In this document: positions 34,689 to 42,625 of the stretch, piece by piece
Layout: each line of letters begins with the position of its first letter
Position numbering within the stretch: the stretch's first letter is position 1
From: Armatimonadota bacterium
GTDB taxonomy: Bacteria; Armatimonadota; Zipacnadia; Zipacnadales; UBA11051
Direction: 5' to 3'
Length of the DNA stretch: 43,343 bases
Assembly: GCA_013178155.1 (NCBI GenBank)
Contig: JABLXH010000105.1
Location: 1-43,343, forward strand
Notes under the pieces: generated by a model
The model's database searches: none
Seen by the model: the letters and a program-made list of their open reading frames with translations, nothing else
What the model was told of the DNA's origin: nothing
Program-made: the position numbers and the translations under genes

Positions 34689-35738
34689 CTACTCCATGGG
34701 GATGTCTACCTTCATTTCGCGCCTCCCCTGCCGTGCCTGACGCTCGCGGAAGATGTACTGCGCGCTCTTTGGTGTGGAGATGCCCAGCTTCACGCCCAGC
34801 TCGTCGACCTTGGCGGCCGCATGGGCATTGAGGGCATGGGTGTCGGCAGCCAGTTTCCAGACCACATAGGCATCGCGCAGCCGCCCAGCCTTCTCGAGAA
34901 TGGTAGCCTTGAGGTGCAGGCCAAGCTGGCTGTTGGGCTCAACCTGCAGCCACTTCTCGATTGCCGCCAGGGCCTCGTCATACCGCTGCTCGGTCATCAA
35001 TCGCCAGGCCGGCATGTAGCGTTCACGGATGGTGATGGTCGCGCCAGTGGCGGTGCCGTCCGTGGGATTGCGCTTCAGGCAGTAGTCATACCAGTCCAAC
35101 GCCCTTGGCATGTCGGGTTGGCGTTCGAAGGCGTGAGCGATCATCCGGTCGGCAAACTCGGGATGCGGGAACTGGATCGAGGCGATCAGCCACTTGGTGG
35201 CCTCTTCGAAGTCACGCACCTTGTCGAAGTAGGTCCAGCCCAGCTCAAAGTACAGGTCATACCGATCGGGGTTCCATGAGATGCCCTCCTTCAGGCAGTC
35301 CACCCCCATCTGCAGGAACTCGGCCCGAAGCTTGGGGTCATCGGTCTCGACGTAGAGGTTGTAGGCCAGGTGCCAGCCGGTCATCCGCCAGGGCTCCAAC
35401 CAGTGTGGGTCCAATAGCGTCGTCAGGCGCATGACCCACAGAGCCTCCACGCTGGCGCCCTCGCCCTTGTCCCACAACTCGTGAGATTTCATCCACAGCA
35501 TGGACGCCGCGACTTCGCGGAAGCCTCCCAGCACGGCGCCGACGATAACCCCGGTCACGCCCGTCACCGCCAGTTTGCTGTCCTTGCCGCCGGCAGCGAG
35601 AATGCGGGTCCAGGGGGTAGGCGGATTGACCCCCAGGATCAGACGGTCCAGATTGACGCGGTCCGAGAGCGGCTGGATGGCAACCACCAGTACCAGCACG
35701 ATGATCCAGCCCACCCAGCGACGGTTCTTGCTCTTCAT
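34689..35738 (-). CDS. Membrane-anchored TPR protein of an ABC exporter operon
   Basis: A 349-aa protein starting at ATG 35738 behind GGGAG. One N-terminal membrane helix (WVGWIIVLVLVVAIQPL) is followed by helical TPR-like repeats (WHLAYNLYVETDDPKLRAE, RYDLYFELGWTYFDKVRDFEEA, AALAAIEKWLQ). It is the last gene of a three-gene set after the ABC ATPase and permease; a short hairpin CCAGCC-TTC-GGCTGG lies in the 37-bp gap. It probably forms part of, or regulates, that transporter. No known substrate. Confidence 0.78.
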   Translation of the reverse strand: MKSKNRRWVGWIIVLVLVVAIQPLSDRVNLDRLILGVNPPTPWTRILAAGGKDSKLAVTGVTGVIVGAVLGGFREVAASMLWMKSHELWDKGEGASVEALWVMRLTTLLDPHWLEPWRMTGWHLAYNLYVETDDPKLRAEFLQMGVDCLKEGISWNPDRYDLYFELGWTYFDKVRDFEEATKWLIASIQFPHPEFADRMIAHAFERQPDMPRALDWYDYCLKRNPTDGTATGATITIRERYMPAWRLMTEQRYDEALAAIEKWLQVEPNSQLGLHLKATILEKAGRLRDAYVVWKLAADTHALNAHAAAKVDELGVKLGISTPKSAQYIFRERQARQGRREMKVDIPME

Positions 35739-35775
35739 AAGCTTCTCCCGACGAGTCTCCAGCCTTCGGCTGGCA

Positions 35776-36588
35776 TTACACCTCACGTTCGTTGAAGAAC
35801 AGGTAGCCCACCAGCATCACGATCACCGTGTAGGCAATGCCCTGGACGATGATCTTGCCCATCACGTCCCAGGGCATGAACTGGTCCTTCATGATCGCTT
35901 CGCGAATATCGAAGATCTCGAAATGGGGCAAGAGGCGATAGATGGTCGCTAGCAGGACCTGTGCCGCGTGACTGATGTCACGTTCGGGGTTGGCGAGTTG
36001 CTTGAAAAACTCGGCCATCTGCCCCACGAAGTAGACAAAGAAGGAGAAGATCGAGGCAATGATCCAGGAGAACACGGTCGAGCTGGCGACAGCGATGGCC
36101 AACAGCACCAGGAGCTCGAAGAAGATCAGGATGACCGCCTTGACGAGATTCCCACTCATGAACTCCATGGTCATGGTGGACTCGGTGGTCATCGCTTTGA
36201 ACTGCGGAGCCTTGACGGCAAAGACGATCAGGAAGGCCGCGCCCATCAGCGCGACGTTCATGAGAATGGTTGCCGCGGCCCCCAGGTACTTGCCGAACAG
36301 GAACTGGGCTCGGCTCACCGGCTTGGCCAGGATCGTGTGGATAGTCCGCTTCTCGATCTCATCGGGGATCAGGCGGGTGCCCATGAAGACCGCGATGAGC
36401 ATCCCAAAGAAGCGGATCGCTCCCAGGCTCACGTCAATGATCATCTTGAGCTCAGCGCCGGGCTGCAGGTACGCAAAGACCCAGGAGGAGCCGATGATGA
36501 GAATGGCAAACACCAGGATGCCGTTGAGGAACCGGCGCCGCCAGGCTTCGTGGAAGGTGGCCTTCGCCACGCGATAGATCGGGCGCAT
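35776..36588 (-). CDS. ABC transporter permease (ABC-2 type)
   Basis: A 270-aa protein with six predicted membrane helices, starting at ATG 36588 just after the ATPase stop (36596), with GAGGT four bases upstream. The arrangement (an N-terminal amphipathic segment YRVAKATFHEAWRRRFLNG, then LIPDEIEKRTIHTILAKPVSRAQFLFGKYLG) matches ABC-2 permeases of the NatB or GldF sort, where RxxxILakPvsR is a common loop. It partners the upstream ATPase. Substrate unknown; export of ions, antibiotics or surface components are all possible. Confidence 0.87.
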   Translation of the reverse strand: MRPIYRVAKATFHEAWRRRFLNGILVFAILIIGSSWVFAYLQPGAELKMIIDVSLGAIRFFGMLIAVFMGTRLIPDEIEKRTIHTILAKPVSRAQFLFGKYLGAAATILMNVALMGAAFLIVFAVKAPQFKAMTTESTMTMEFMSGNLVKAVILIFFELLVLLAIAVASSTVFSWIIASIFSFFVYFVGQMAEFFKQLANPERDISHAAQVLLATIYRLLPHFEIFDIREAIMKDQFMPWDVMGKIIVQGIAYTVIVMLVGYLFFNEREV

Positions 36589-36595
36589 CTGACCT

Positions 36596-37513
36596 CTAAC
36601 CTCCGACTTTCTCGATGAAGACTTCTTCCAGCGTGTGGCGCTGCGGTCCCAGGAACAGCACCCGCCCCCCGCCCTCACTCACCGCCTGCGCCGACTGCAG
36701 AGCCTGAGCCTGGGTCTCGAAGTAAGCCGTGTACAGATGGGCCTCCTGCTCCGTCTTCTGCGCGCCCTGGCTCATCTTGGCAACGACTTCGGGCGTGAGG
36801 CCCTCAGCGCGCACCATGAACCGGTCACCGGTGGTCAACAGGTCCAGGACCCTGCCCAGGGCTCGCAGCTCGCCGCGGGCCAGAATGGCCACATTGTCGC
36901 AAAGCGGCTCCATCTCTTTGAGCAGGTGAGAGCACAGAAAGACCGTCTTGCCCCGTTCGCGGATGTTGATGATCACCTCGCGCATCTGCATGGCCCCGAT
37001 GGGGTCCAGGCCCGAGGTCGGTTCGTCCATGAACACCAGATCGGGGTCATTGATCAGCGCCTGAGCCACACCCACGCGCTGCCGCATGCCGCGCGAGTAG
37101 TTGCGGACGCGGATGTAGCGCCGGTCCCACATGCCGACCAGGTCCAGCAGCTCCTTAATCCGTGTCTCCAGGGCACTGCCGCCCATGCCAAAAAGCCCAC
37201 CATAGAAGCGGAGAAGCTCAATGGCGTTCAGATGGTCGTAGTAGTAGGGTTCCTCGGGCAAAAAGCCGATGCGCTCCCGGTACGCGGGGTCGCCAAGCTT
37301 CATGCCCAGGATCTCGCCGCCACCGCTGTCGGGGAAGATGAGCCCCAACAAGAGCTTGAGTGTGGTCGTCTTGCCCGAACCGTTTGGTCCGACGAGCCCA
37401 AAGATCTGTCCCTCCTCCACCTCCATGCTCAGGTCGAGCAGGCCGACCTCTCGCCCCTCAGCATCCTTCCCGTACACCTTGCGCAGGTTCTCAGTGCGAA
37501 TCGCGAGTCCTAT
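36596..37513 (-). CDS. ABC transporter ATP-binding protein, probable ATA start
   Basis: A 305-aa ATPase with all motifs: Walker A GPNGSGKTT, signature YSRGMRQRVGVAQAL (a variant of LSGGQ), Walker B LVFMDEPTSGLD, and the H-loop CSHLL. It is the NatA/GldA-type subunit of the permease 3' of it. The domain begins at AIRTENLRKVYG. No ATG, GTG or TTG lies just before it in this frame. The best ribosome site, GGGAGGT (37528-37522), is eight bases upstream of ATA at 37513. An AUA start, or AUU at a later codon, is therefore likely; an unconvincing 59-residue extension would be needed to reach the TTG at 37690. Confidence 0.82.
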   Translation of the reverse strand: MGLAIRTENLRKVYGKDAEGREVGLLDLSMEVEEGQIFGLVGPNGSGKTTTLKLLLGLIFPDSGGGEILGMKLGDPAYRERIGFLPEEPYYYDHLNAIELLRFYGGLFGMGGSALETRIKELLDLVGMWDRRYIRVRNYSRGMRQRVGVAQALINDPDLVFMDEPTSGLDPIGAMQMREVIINIRERGKTVFLCSHLLKEMEPLCDNVAILARGELRALGRVLDLLTTGDRFMVRAEGLTPEVVAKMSQGAQKTEQEAHLYTAYFETQAQALQSAQAVSEGGGRVLFLGPQRHTLEEVFIEKVGG

Positions 37514-37725
37514 GGCCCAACACCTCCCACCTGCCGGGGCCCACCACTCGGCGCGGCGCCCACGCAGGTTAGCTAAGACGTCCGCCCGGCCGTCCAGCGA
37601 CCCGTGGCTGGTCCTTTTGTGCAAACGCCCGGATTCCCGGCACCGGTTCCCCACACGCACAAATCTCTCGCGCAACCACGAAATCTCCAACCGATTATCG
37701 AACTCGGCGACGGGTGCCGCCGTTG

Positions 37726-37731
37726 TATAAT
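37726..37731 (+). promoter_or_regulatory. Possible -10 of the hdr operon
   Basis: A consensus TATAAT lies 122 bp before hdrC in the 340-bp gap that separates it from the ABC ATPase start. No good -35 is found 16-18 bp upstream, so the element is weak evidence. The rest of the gap holds GC-rich sequence with a short CGGCCG-containing repeat and no ORF I can support. Confidence 0.4.
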
Positions 37732-37853
37732 AGGGATGGGTAGGGGGACCGACGGCCGCTTTCCCCGGCCGATGGGCGGTCCGGGCACCAGCGCTTGACC
37801 GGCCTCAAGGTTCTGTGTAAGCTACTGTCAGCACAACCCGAAGGATCCCCTGC

Positions 37854-38444
37854 ATGCGTCTTGTCGAAGACCAGAAGATCACCCGCAGCGTTCCGGGCTT
37901 CGCCGAGCGGGTGGCCCAGGAAAGCGGGCAGCCCATCGAGGCCTGCTACCAGTGCGGGAAGTGTACCGCGGGCTGCCCCCTGGCGTCGGTCATGGATATG
38001 AAGCCCAATCAGGTTATTCGCGCGGTTCAGTTGGGCCTTGAAGACACGGTCCTGGACTGCAACGCCGTCTGGCACTGCTCGGGCTGTGAGACCTGCTTCA
38101 GTCGCTGCCCCCGTAACATCGACATGTCCAGGGTCAACAAGGCGCTGGCGCGTCTATGCATCATCGAGGGTCGCAAGCCCCGGGACCCGGCGGTGGCCAC
38201 CTTCCACAAGGCTTTCCTGGAATCAATGGGCCGTTGGGGCCGCGCGCACGAAGTGGAGGTTCTCAGTCTCACCAAGCTGCGCGAGGCCAGTCAGCGCCTC
38301 AAGGACATCCGACTGGGCGCCGTGCTCTTTGAGAAGGGCAGGCTGGGCTTGCTCCCGAGCTGGGTGCGCAAGTCCCGCGACGTGCGCCGCATATTGGCCG
38401 ACAGCGAGGCCCGAGCCAGGACGACTCAGGAGACGGAGCCCTGA
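37854..38444 (+). CDS. hdrC: Heterodisulfide reductase subunit C-like
   Basis: A 196-aa iron-sulfur protein with two 4Fe-4S sites, C-x2-C-x2-C-x3-CP: CYQCGKCTAGCP and CSGCETCFSRCP. In methanogens HdrC relays electrons to HdrB; in bacteria related subunits serve electron-bifurcating complexes. The start at 37854 has AGGA eight bases upstream. Its stop shares one base with the start of hdrB, which shows tight coupling. First gene of the operon running off the right edge. Confidence 0.92.
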   Translation: MRLVEDQKITRSVPGFAERVAQESGQPIEACYQCGKCTAGCPLASVMDMKPNQVIRAVQLGLEDTVLDCNAVWHCSGCETCFSRCPRNIDMSRVNKALARLCIIEGRKPRDPAVATFHKAFLESMGRWGRAHEVEVLSLTKLREASQRLKDIRLGAVLFEKGRLGLLPSWVRKSRDVRRILADSEARARTTQETEP

Positions 38445-39331
38445 TGGCCACTAGCGACGCGCTGGCCGTGACCTACTACCCCGGTTGCTCGCTGGAGTCA
38501 ACCGCTCGCGAGTACGCCGAGTCCATCTCGGCCATGTGTCGCAAGCTGGATGTGGAGCTTATCGAACTCGAGGGCTGGACCTGCTGCGGGGCAACTTCCG
38601 GCGGAGTGCTGCTGGACCATGAGGCCGCCACCGCACTACCCGCCCTGACACTGCAGGCGGCCGCCGAGTTTGAGCGCCCGGTTTTCGCCCCCTGTGCGGC
38701 CTGCTATAACCGCCTCATGGTGGCCCAGCGGGATCTTCGGGCCGAGCCTGAACTGATGGAAAAGCTCGGGCTGGAGCCCAGAGTGCTGGACCTCAAGGTC
38801 TACAGTCTGGTAGACCTGCTGCGTGACTTTGTGGGCCTGGACCGCATTCGCGAGCGCGTGGTGGCCCCGCTCACCGGCATCAAGGTGGCCTGCTACTACG
38901 GCTGCTTGCTGCTACGCCCGCGCGACATGGAACTGTTTGACGACCCGGAGCAGCCGCGCTCGATGGAGGAGATCATCGAGGCCATCGGCGGAGATCCCGT
39001 GGAGTGGGCCCTGAAGATGGAATGCTGCGGCGCCGGGCTGGCCGCAACCATGCAGGACGCCTGCGAGCATCTGGTCGGACGCCTGGTCCGGAATGCCAGG
39101 GCCGCCGGCGGGGAGTGCGCGGCCACGGCCTGCCAGCTTTGCAGCATGAACCTGGAGAGCCGCCAGGGCGACACGTCGCCCGCCGCCAAGCCCCTGCCAG
39201 TTGTCTACCTGAGCGATCTGGTGGGCCTGGCCCTGGGCTGCACCGTTAGCGAGGTCGGTCTGGGCCGGCACCTGGTGGACGTCCGTCCGCTGCTCGCGGC
39301 GCGGGAGGCGGTATCGGCTGAGGGGCACTGA
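38444..39331 (+). CDS. hdrB: Heterodisulfide reductase subunit B-like
   Basis: A 295-aa protein with the two CCG motifs of HdrB, which bind the non-cubane 4Fe-4S clusters at the disulfide site: GWTCCGATS then CAACYNR, and CYYGC then MECCGAG and CQLCSMN. The start overlaps the hdrC stop by one base. In archaea the substrate is CoM-S-S-CoB; bacterial versions act on unknown or different acceptors. No methanogenesis gene is present here. Four bases after its stop begins mntA. Confidence 0.93.
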   Translation: MATSDALAVTYYPGCSLESTAREYAESISAMCRKLDVELIELEGWTCCGATSGGVLLDHEAATALPALTLQAAAEFERPVFAPCAACYNRLMVAQRDLRAEPELMEKLGLEPRVLDLKVYSLVDLLRDFVGLDRIRERVVAPLTGIKVACYYGCLLLRPRDMELFDDPEQPRSMEEIIEAIGGDPVEWALKMECCGAGLAATMQDACEHLVGRLVRNARAAGGECAATACQLCSMNLESRQGDTSPAAKPLPVVYLSDLVGLALGCTVSEVGLGRHLVDVRPLLAAREAVSAEGH

Positions 39332-39335
39332 CGCC

Positions 39336-39626
39336 ATGACCGTGCGAGAGCTGGTCCACAGCAAGCGTGACGAGGTCCTGCGTCTGGCGGCGCTGCACAA
39401 GGCGAGGCGCGTCTGCCTGTTCGGCTCGGCGGTGCGTGGCGAGGAAGGCCCGGATAGCGACGTGGACTTCCTCGTGGAGTTTCAGCCTGAGGCAAGCCTG
39501 TTGGACCACGTTAGGCTCATGCAGGACTTGGAGCGTCTTCTCGGCCGCAAGGTAGATGTGGTCTCAGACCGAGCCCTCCACTGGTTCATCCGGGACCGTG
39601 TACGCGCAGAGGCGTCCCCACTATGA
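39336..39626 (+). CDS. mntA: MNT-type nucleotidyltransferase antitoxin
   Basis: A 96-aa minimal nucleotidyltransferase with the signature GSxxRG...SDxD. Gly30-Ser31 and R34-G35 lie in FGSAVRGEEGPDSDVDFL, with Asp42, Asp44 and a third acid Asp74 in GRKVDVV. Antitoxins of this family inactivate the partner HEPN RNase by adding AMP to a Tyr. The gene overlaps hepT by four bases (ATGA) and lies only 4 bp after hdrB, so it is probably read with the hdr genes. Confidence 0.93.
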   Translation: MTVRELVHSKRDEVLRLAALHKARRVCLFGSAVRGEEGPDSDVDFLVEFQPEASLLDHVRLMQDLERLLGRKVDVVSDRALHWFIRDRVRAEASPL

Positions 39627-40012
39627 GGGACGAGCGCCTGTACCTGGTGCAGATCGTCGAGGCGCTGCGCCTTGTTCTCGAATACGCCGCAGTTGGCGCC
39701 GAGGCCTTCTATGCCAGCCAGCAGGTACAGGACGCCATCGCTCGCCGCTTTGAGATCGTGGGCGAAGCCGCCAAGCGCCTCTCGCCTGAGATGCGATCCG
39801 GGGCGCCCCACATCCCGTGGACCGAGCTGGCCGGTTTCCGTGATGTTCTGATCCACCAGTACGATCGCGTGGACGCATCCGAGATGTGGCGCGTGGTCAG
39901 TACGGAATGTGAACAGTTATTGGAGCAGGTCGAGTCGTACCTCGTGAGCCTGGGAGTGACGGTGCCCGACCCGCGTTCAGCAGGCGGGTCGGCCGGCCTG
40001 AGCGGCGCCTAG
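39623..40012 (+). CDS. hepT: HepT-like HEPN ribonuclease toxin
   Basis: A 129-aa helical HEPN protein with the catalytic motif R-x4-H-x-Y intact: Arg73, His78 and Tyr80 in RDVLIHQY. The usual FEIVGEAAKRL segment precedes it. Toxins of this type cut RNA, typically tRNA, and Tyr80 would be the AMP acceptor for the MntA partner. The start overlaps mntA by ATGA. A 64-bp gap then leads to hdrA. The last 15 residues (PDPRSAGGSAGLSGA) look like low-complexity tail. Activity is likely but not shown. Confidence 0.93.
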   Translation: MRDERLYLVQIVEALRLVLEYAAVGAEAFYASQQVQDAIARRFEIVGEAAKRLSPEMRSGAPHIPWTELAGFRDVLIHQYDRVDASEMWRVVSTECEQLLEQVESYLVSLGVTVPDPRSAGGSAGLSGA

Positions 40013-40033
40013 ACGGTCTGGCTGGCTCTCCCG

Positions 40034-40054
40034 GTGCAGCTCGCGAGCCTGCAC
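40034..40054. promoter_or_regulatory. Dyad between hepT and hdrA
   Basis: GTGCAGCTCG and CGAGCCTGCAC form a 10-bp dyad with one bulged base in the 64-bp gap before hdrA. It could be an operator, a processing site or chance; no promoter elements are clear beside it. Confidence 0.4.
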
Positions 40055-40076
40055 ACACTTGACCAGGGACCCCACA

Positions 40077-42053
40077 ATGGCCCGTACCGGCGTCTTCGTC
40101 TGCCACTGCGGCAGCAACATAGCCAAGACCGTCGATGTAGCCTCGGTGGCCGAACAGGCCCGGGAACTGCCAGGCGTCGTCTACACCGAGGACTATCAGT
40201 ACATGTGCTCTTCTCCCGGCCAGGAGCATATTCGCCAGGCCATCGAGGAGCACCGTCTCGACAGCATCGTCGTCGCCTCATGCTCACCCCGCCTGCATGA
40301 GCCGACGTTCCGCCGCTGCGCCGCGGAAGCCGGTCTCAACCCTTACCTGGTGGAAATGGCCAACATTCGCGAGCACTGCTCGTGGGTGCACAAGGAGAAG
40401 GAGATCGGCACCCCCAAGGCCTTTGACCTGGTCAAAGCCGCGGTCGCCAAGGTGCAGCGCAACGTGCCTCTGCACACCGGCAGCATCTCCATCACCAAAC
40501 GAGCGCTCGTCATCGGTGGAGGCATCGCCGGCATCCAGGCCGCTCTCGACATCGCGGACGCGGGTCACGAGGTCATTCTCGTGGAGAAGACCCCGTCCAT
40601 CGGCGGACGCATGGCCCAGTTCGACAAGACCTTCCCCACCCTGGACTGCTCCGCGTGCATCCTCACCCCCAAGATGGTGGAAGTCGCCCAGAACCCCAAC
40701 ATCAAGCTCATGACCTGGTCCGAGGTCGAGCATGTTGAGGGATATGTCGGCAACTTCAAGGTGACCATCCGCCAGAAGGCGCGTTTCGCCGACTTGCAAG
40801 AGTGCATCGGCTGCGGCCAGTGCTGGGAGAAGTGCCCGGTCAAGAAGATCCCGAGCGAGTTCCAGGCCGGCACAGGCAACCGCACCGCCATCTACGTGCC
40901 CTTCCCCCAGGCCGTGCCCAATGTGCCGGTGATTGACAAGGAGCACTGCCTGTATCTGACCCAGGGCAAGTGCGGTGTCTGCGCCAAGGTGTGCCCCAAA
41001 CAGTGCATCAGTTACGAGGACCAGGACAAGCTGGTGGAGGTGGAGGTGGGCGCCATCGTCGTCGCCACCGGCTTCGACGTGGAGCCGGGGAAGTTGTACG
41101 GCGAGTACGTCTACGGCGACCACCCCGACATCATCACCGGGCTGCAGTTTGAGCGGTTGATGAACGCCTGCGGTCCTACCGGTGGGCACCTGGAGCGCCC
41201 CTCGGATGGTCGTGAGCCCCGGACGGTTGTGTTCGTGAAATGCGCCGGCTCCCGGGACGAGGTCAAGGGTGTGCCGTACTGCTCCAAGGTCTGCTGCATG
41301 TATACCGCCAAGCATGCCCTGCTGATCAAGGAGAAGTACCCTGACACGAAAGTCTATATCTTCTACATAGATGTTCGGGCCACGGGCAAGGGCTATGAGG
41401 AGTTCGCCGACCGCACCCAGCGCGAGTTCGGGGCCGAGTACATCCGCGGGAGAGTCTCGCGCATCTACCCCGAGGGCGATCACCTGGTTGTCGTGGGCGT
41501 GGACACTCTCCTGGGTAAGCAGGTGGAGGTGGATGCGGACCTCGTCGTCCTGGCCACGCCGATGCTGGCGCGCGAGGACGCCAAGGACCTGGGGCGGATG
41601 CTAAACATCGCCTCGGACAACTACGGCTTCTTCACCGAGGCCCATCCCAAGCTACGCCCGGCGGAGACGCTGACCGCCGGCATCTACCTGGCCGGAGCCT
41701 GTCTCTTCCCGCGAGACATCCCCGATTCGGTGGCCTCGGGTGGGGCGGCGGCAGCGAAGGTGAACGTACTCCTCGCGCGGGAGAGCATCGAGTCGGAGCC
41801 GATTATTGCCGAGGTGGATGAGCAGACTTGCGTCGGTTGTCTGAACTGCGTGCGCGTCTGTCCCTTCAAGGCTATCGAGGAGAAGGTTCTGGAGAATCCG
41901 AAGACCGGTGAGACGCGGGTGGTGGCGGCCGTCAACGAGGGAGTCTGCGAGGGCTGTGGCACCTGCGCGGCAGCCTGTCCCTCGAAGTGCATCATGCTGC
42001 GCGGCTTCACCGACGAGCAGATCCTCGCCGAGGTTGATGTACTATGCGTGTAG
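40077..42053 (+). CDS. hdrA: Heterodisulfide reductase subunit A-like flavoprotein
   Basis: A 658-aa protein close to the usual HdrA length. Order: N-terminal TGVFVCHCGSNI; FAD fold ALVIGGGIAGIQAAL with EKTPSIGGRMAQFDKTFPTLDCS; ferredoxin motifs CIGCGQCWEKC, then CGVCAKVC; a second thioredoxin-reductase-like FAD region; and a C-terminal pair, CVGCLNCVRVC and CEGCGTCAAAC. HdrA carries the flavin that bifurcates electrons between a low-potential ferredoxin and a high-potential acceptor. ATG 40077 has AGGGA seven bases upstream. It overlaps mvhD by 10 bp. Confidence 0.94.
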   Translation: MARTGVFVCHCGSNIAKTVDVASVAEQARELPGVVYTEDYQYMCSSPGQEHIRQAIEEHRLDSIVVASCSPRLHEPTFRRCAAEAGLNPYLVEMANIREHCSWVHKEKEIGTPKAFDLVKAAVAKVQRNVPLHTGSISITKRALVIGGGIAGIQAALDIADAGHEVILVEKTPSIGGRMAQFDKTFPTLDCSACILTPKMVEVAQNPNIKLMTWSEVEHVEGYVGNFKVTIRQKARFADLQECIGCGQCWEKCPVKKIPSEFQAGTGNRTAIYVPFPQAVPNVPVIDKEHCLYLTQGKCGVCAKVCPKQCISYEDQDKLVEVEVGAIVVATGFDVEPGKLYGEYVYGDHPDIITGLQFERLMNACGPTGGHLERPSDGREPRTVVFVKCAGSRDEVKGVPYCSKVCCMYTAKHALLIKEKYPDTKVYIFYIDVRATGKGYEEFADRTQREFGAEYIRGRVSRIYPEGDHLVVVGVDTLLGKQVEVDADLVVLATPMLAREDAKDLGRMLNIASDNYGFFTEAHPKLRPAETLTAGIYLAGACLFPRDIPDSVASGGAAAAKVNVLLARESIESEPIIAEVDEQTCVGCLNCVRVCPFKAIEEKVLENPKTGETRVVAAVNEGVCEGCGTCAAACPSKCIMLRGFTDEQILAEVDVLCV

Positions 42054-42625
42054 AGACCGAGGCCCCGCCGCAGGCCGAGGCCACCGGGCCCGCCGAAGCC
42101 GACTGGGAACCCCGCATCGTGGGGATCCTGTGTTACTGGTGCAGTTACGCCGGTGCCGACCTGGCGGGGTCATCACGCATGAGCTACCCGGCCAACATCC
42201 GTATCGTGCGGGTGCCATGCTCCGGGCGGGTAGACCCCCTGTTTGTGCTGCGGGCCTTTGAGCGCGGCGCCGATGGTGTGCTGGTGGCTGGCTGCCATCC
42301 CGGAGACTGCCATTATGCCAAGGGCAACTACTACGCCCGACGGCGCTTGTCGCTGCTCAAGCGGCTCGTGGCCTATGTGGGCATCCCTGCCGAACGGTTC
42401 AAAGCCCTCTGGGTGTCCGCCTCGGAGGGCCGGGAGTTCGCGGCCGTGGTGAACGAGATGACCGAGGAGCTGCGCCCTCTGGGGCCCTTCCGGCCCGAGT
42501 TGGCTACCCGCTTCGCCGAACTGCCGATGGTGGTGGACGAGGAAGGCCCGGCGTGTCCGGTGCACGTCGGGGCCGGCCAGACGGTTGCCGAAGACCATCA
42601 GGAGACCAGCGGCCAGGATGAATGA
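42044..42625 (+). CDS. mvhD: MvhD-like hydrogenase iron-sulfur subunit
   Basis: A 193-aa protein with the MvhD pattern that binds a 2Fe-2S cluster: GILCYWCSYAGADLAG, VRVPCSGRVDP, and GCHPGDCHYAKGN. MvhD links HdrA to its electron donor, a hydrogenase or formate or other dehydrogenase. It overlaps hdrA by 10 bp and the following gene by 8 bp. Both ends (residues 1-22 and the Gln/Glu-rich tail) are non-conserved. Confidence 0.93.
   Translation: MRVETEAPPQAEATGPAEADWEPRIVGILCYWCSYAGADLAGSSRMSYPANIRIVRVPCSGRVDPLFVLRAFERGADGVLVAGCHPGDCHYAKGNYYARRRLSLLKRLVAYVGIPAERFKALWVSASEGREFAAVVNEMTEELRPLGPFRPELATRFAELPMVVDEEGPACPVHVGAGQTVAEDHQETSGQDE

Noticed and set aside
40284-41483. Long open frame on the strand opposite hdrA.
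   Set aside because: Typical antisense frame of a GC-rich gene; no motif, and hdrA on the other strand is complete.
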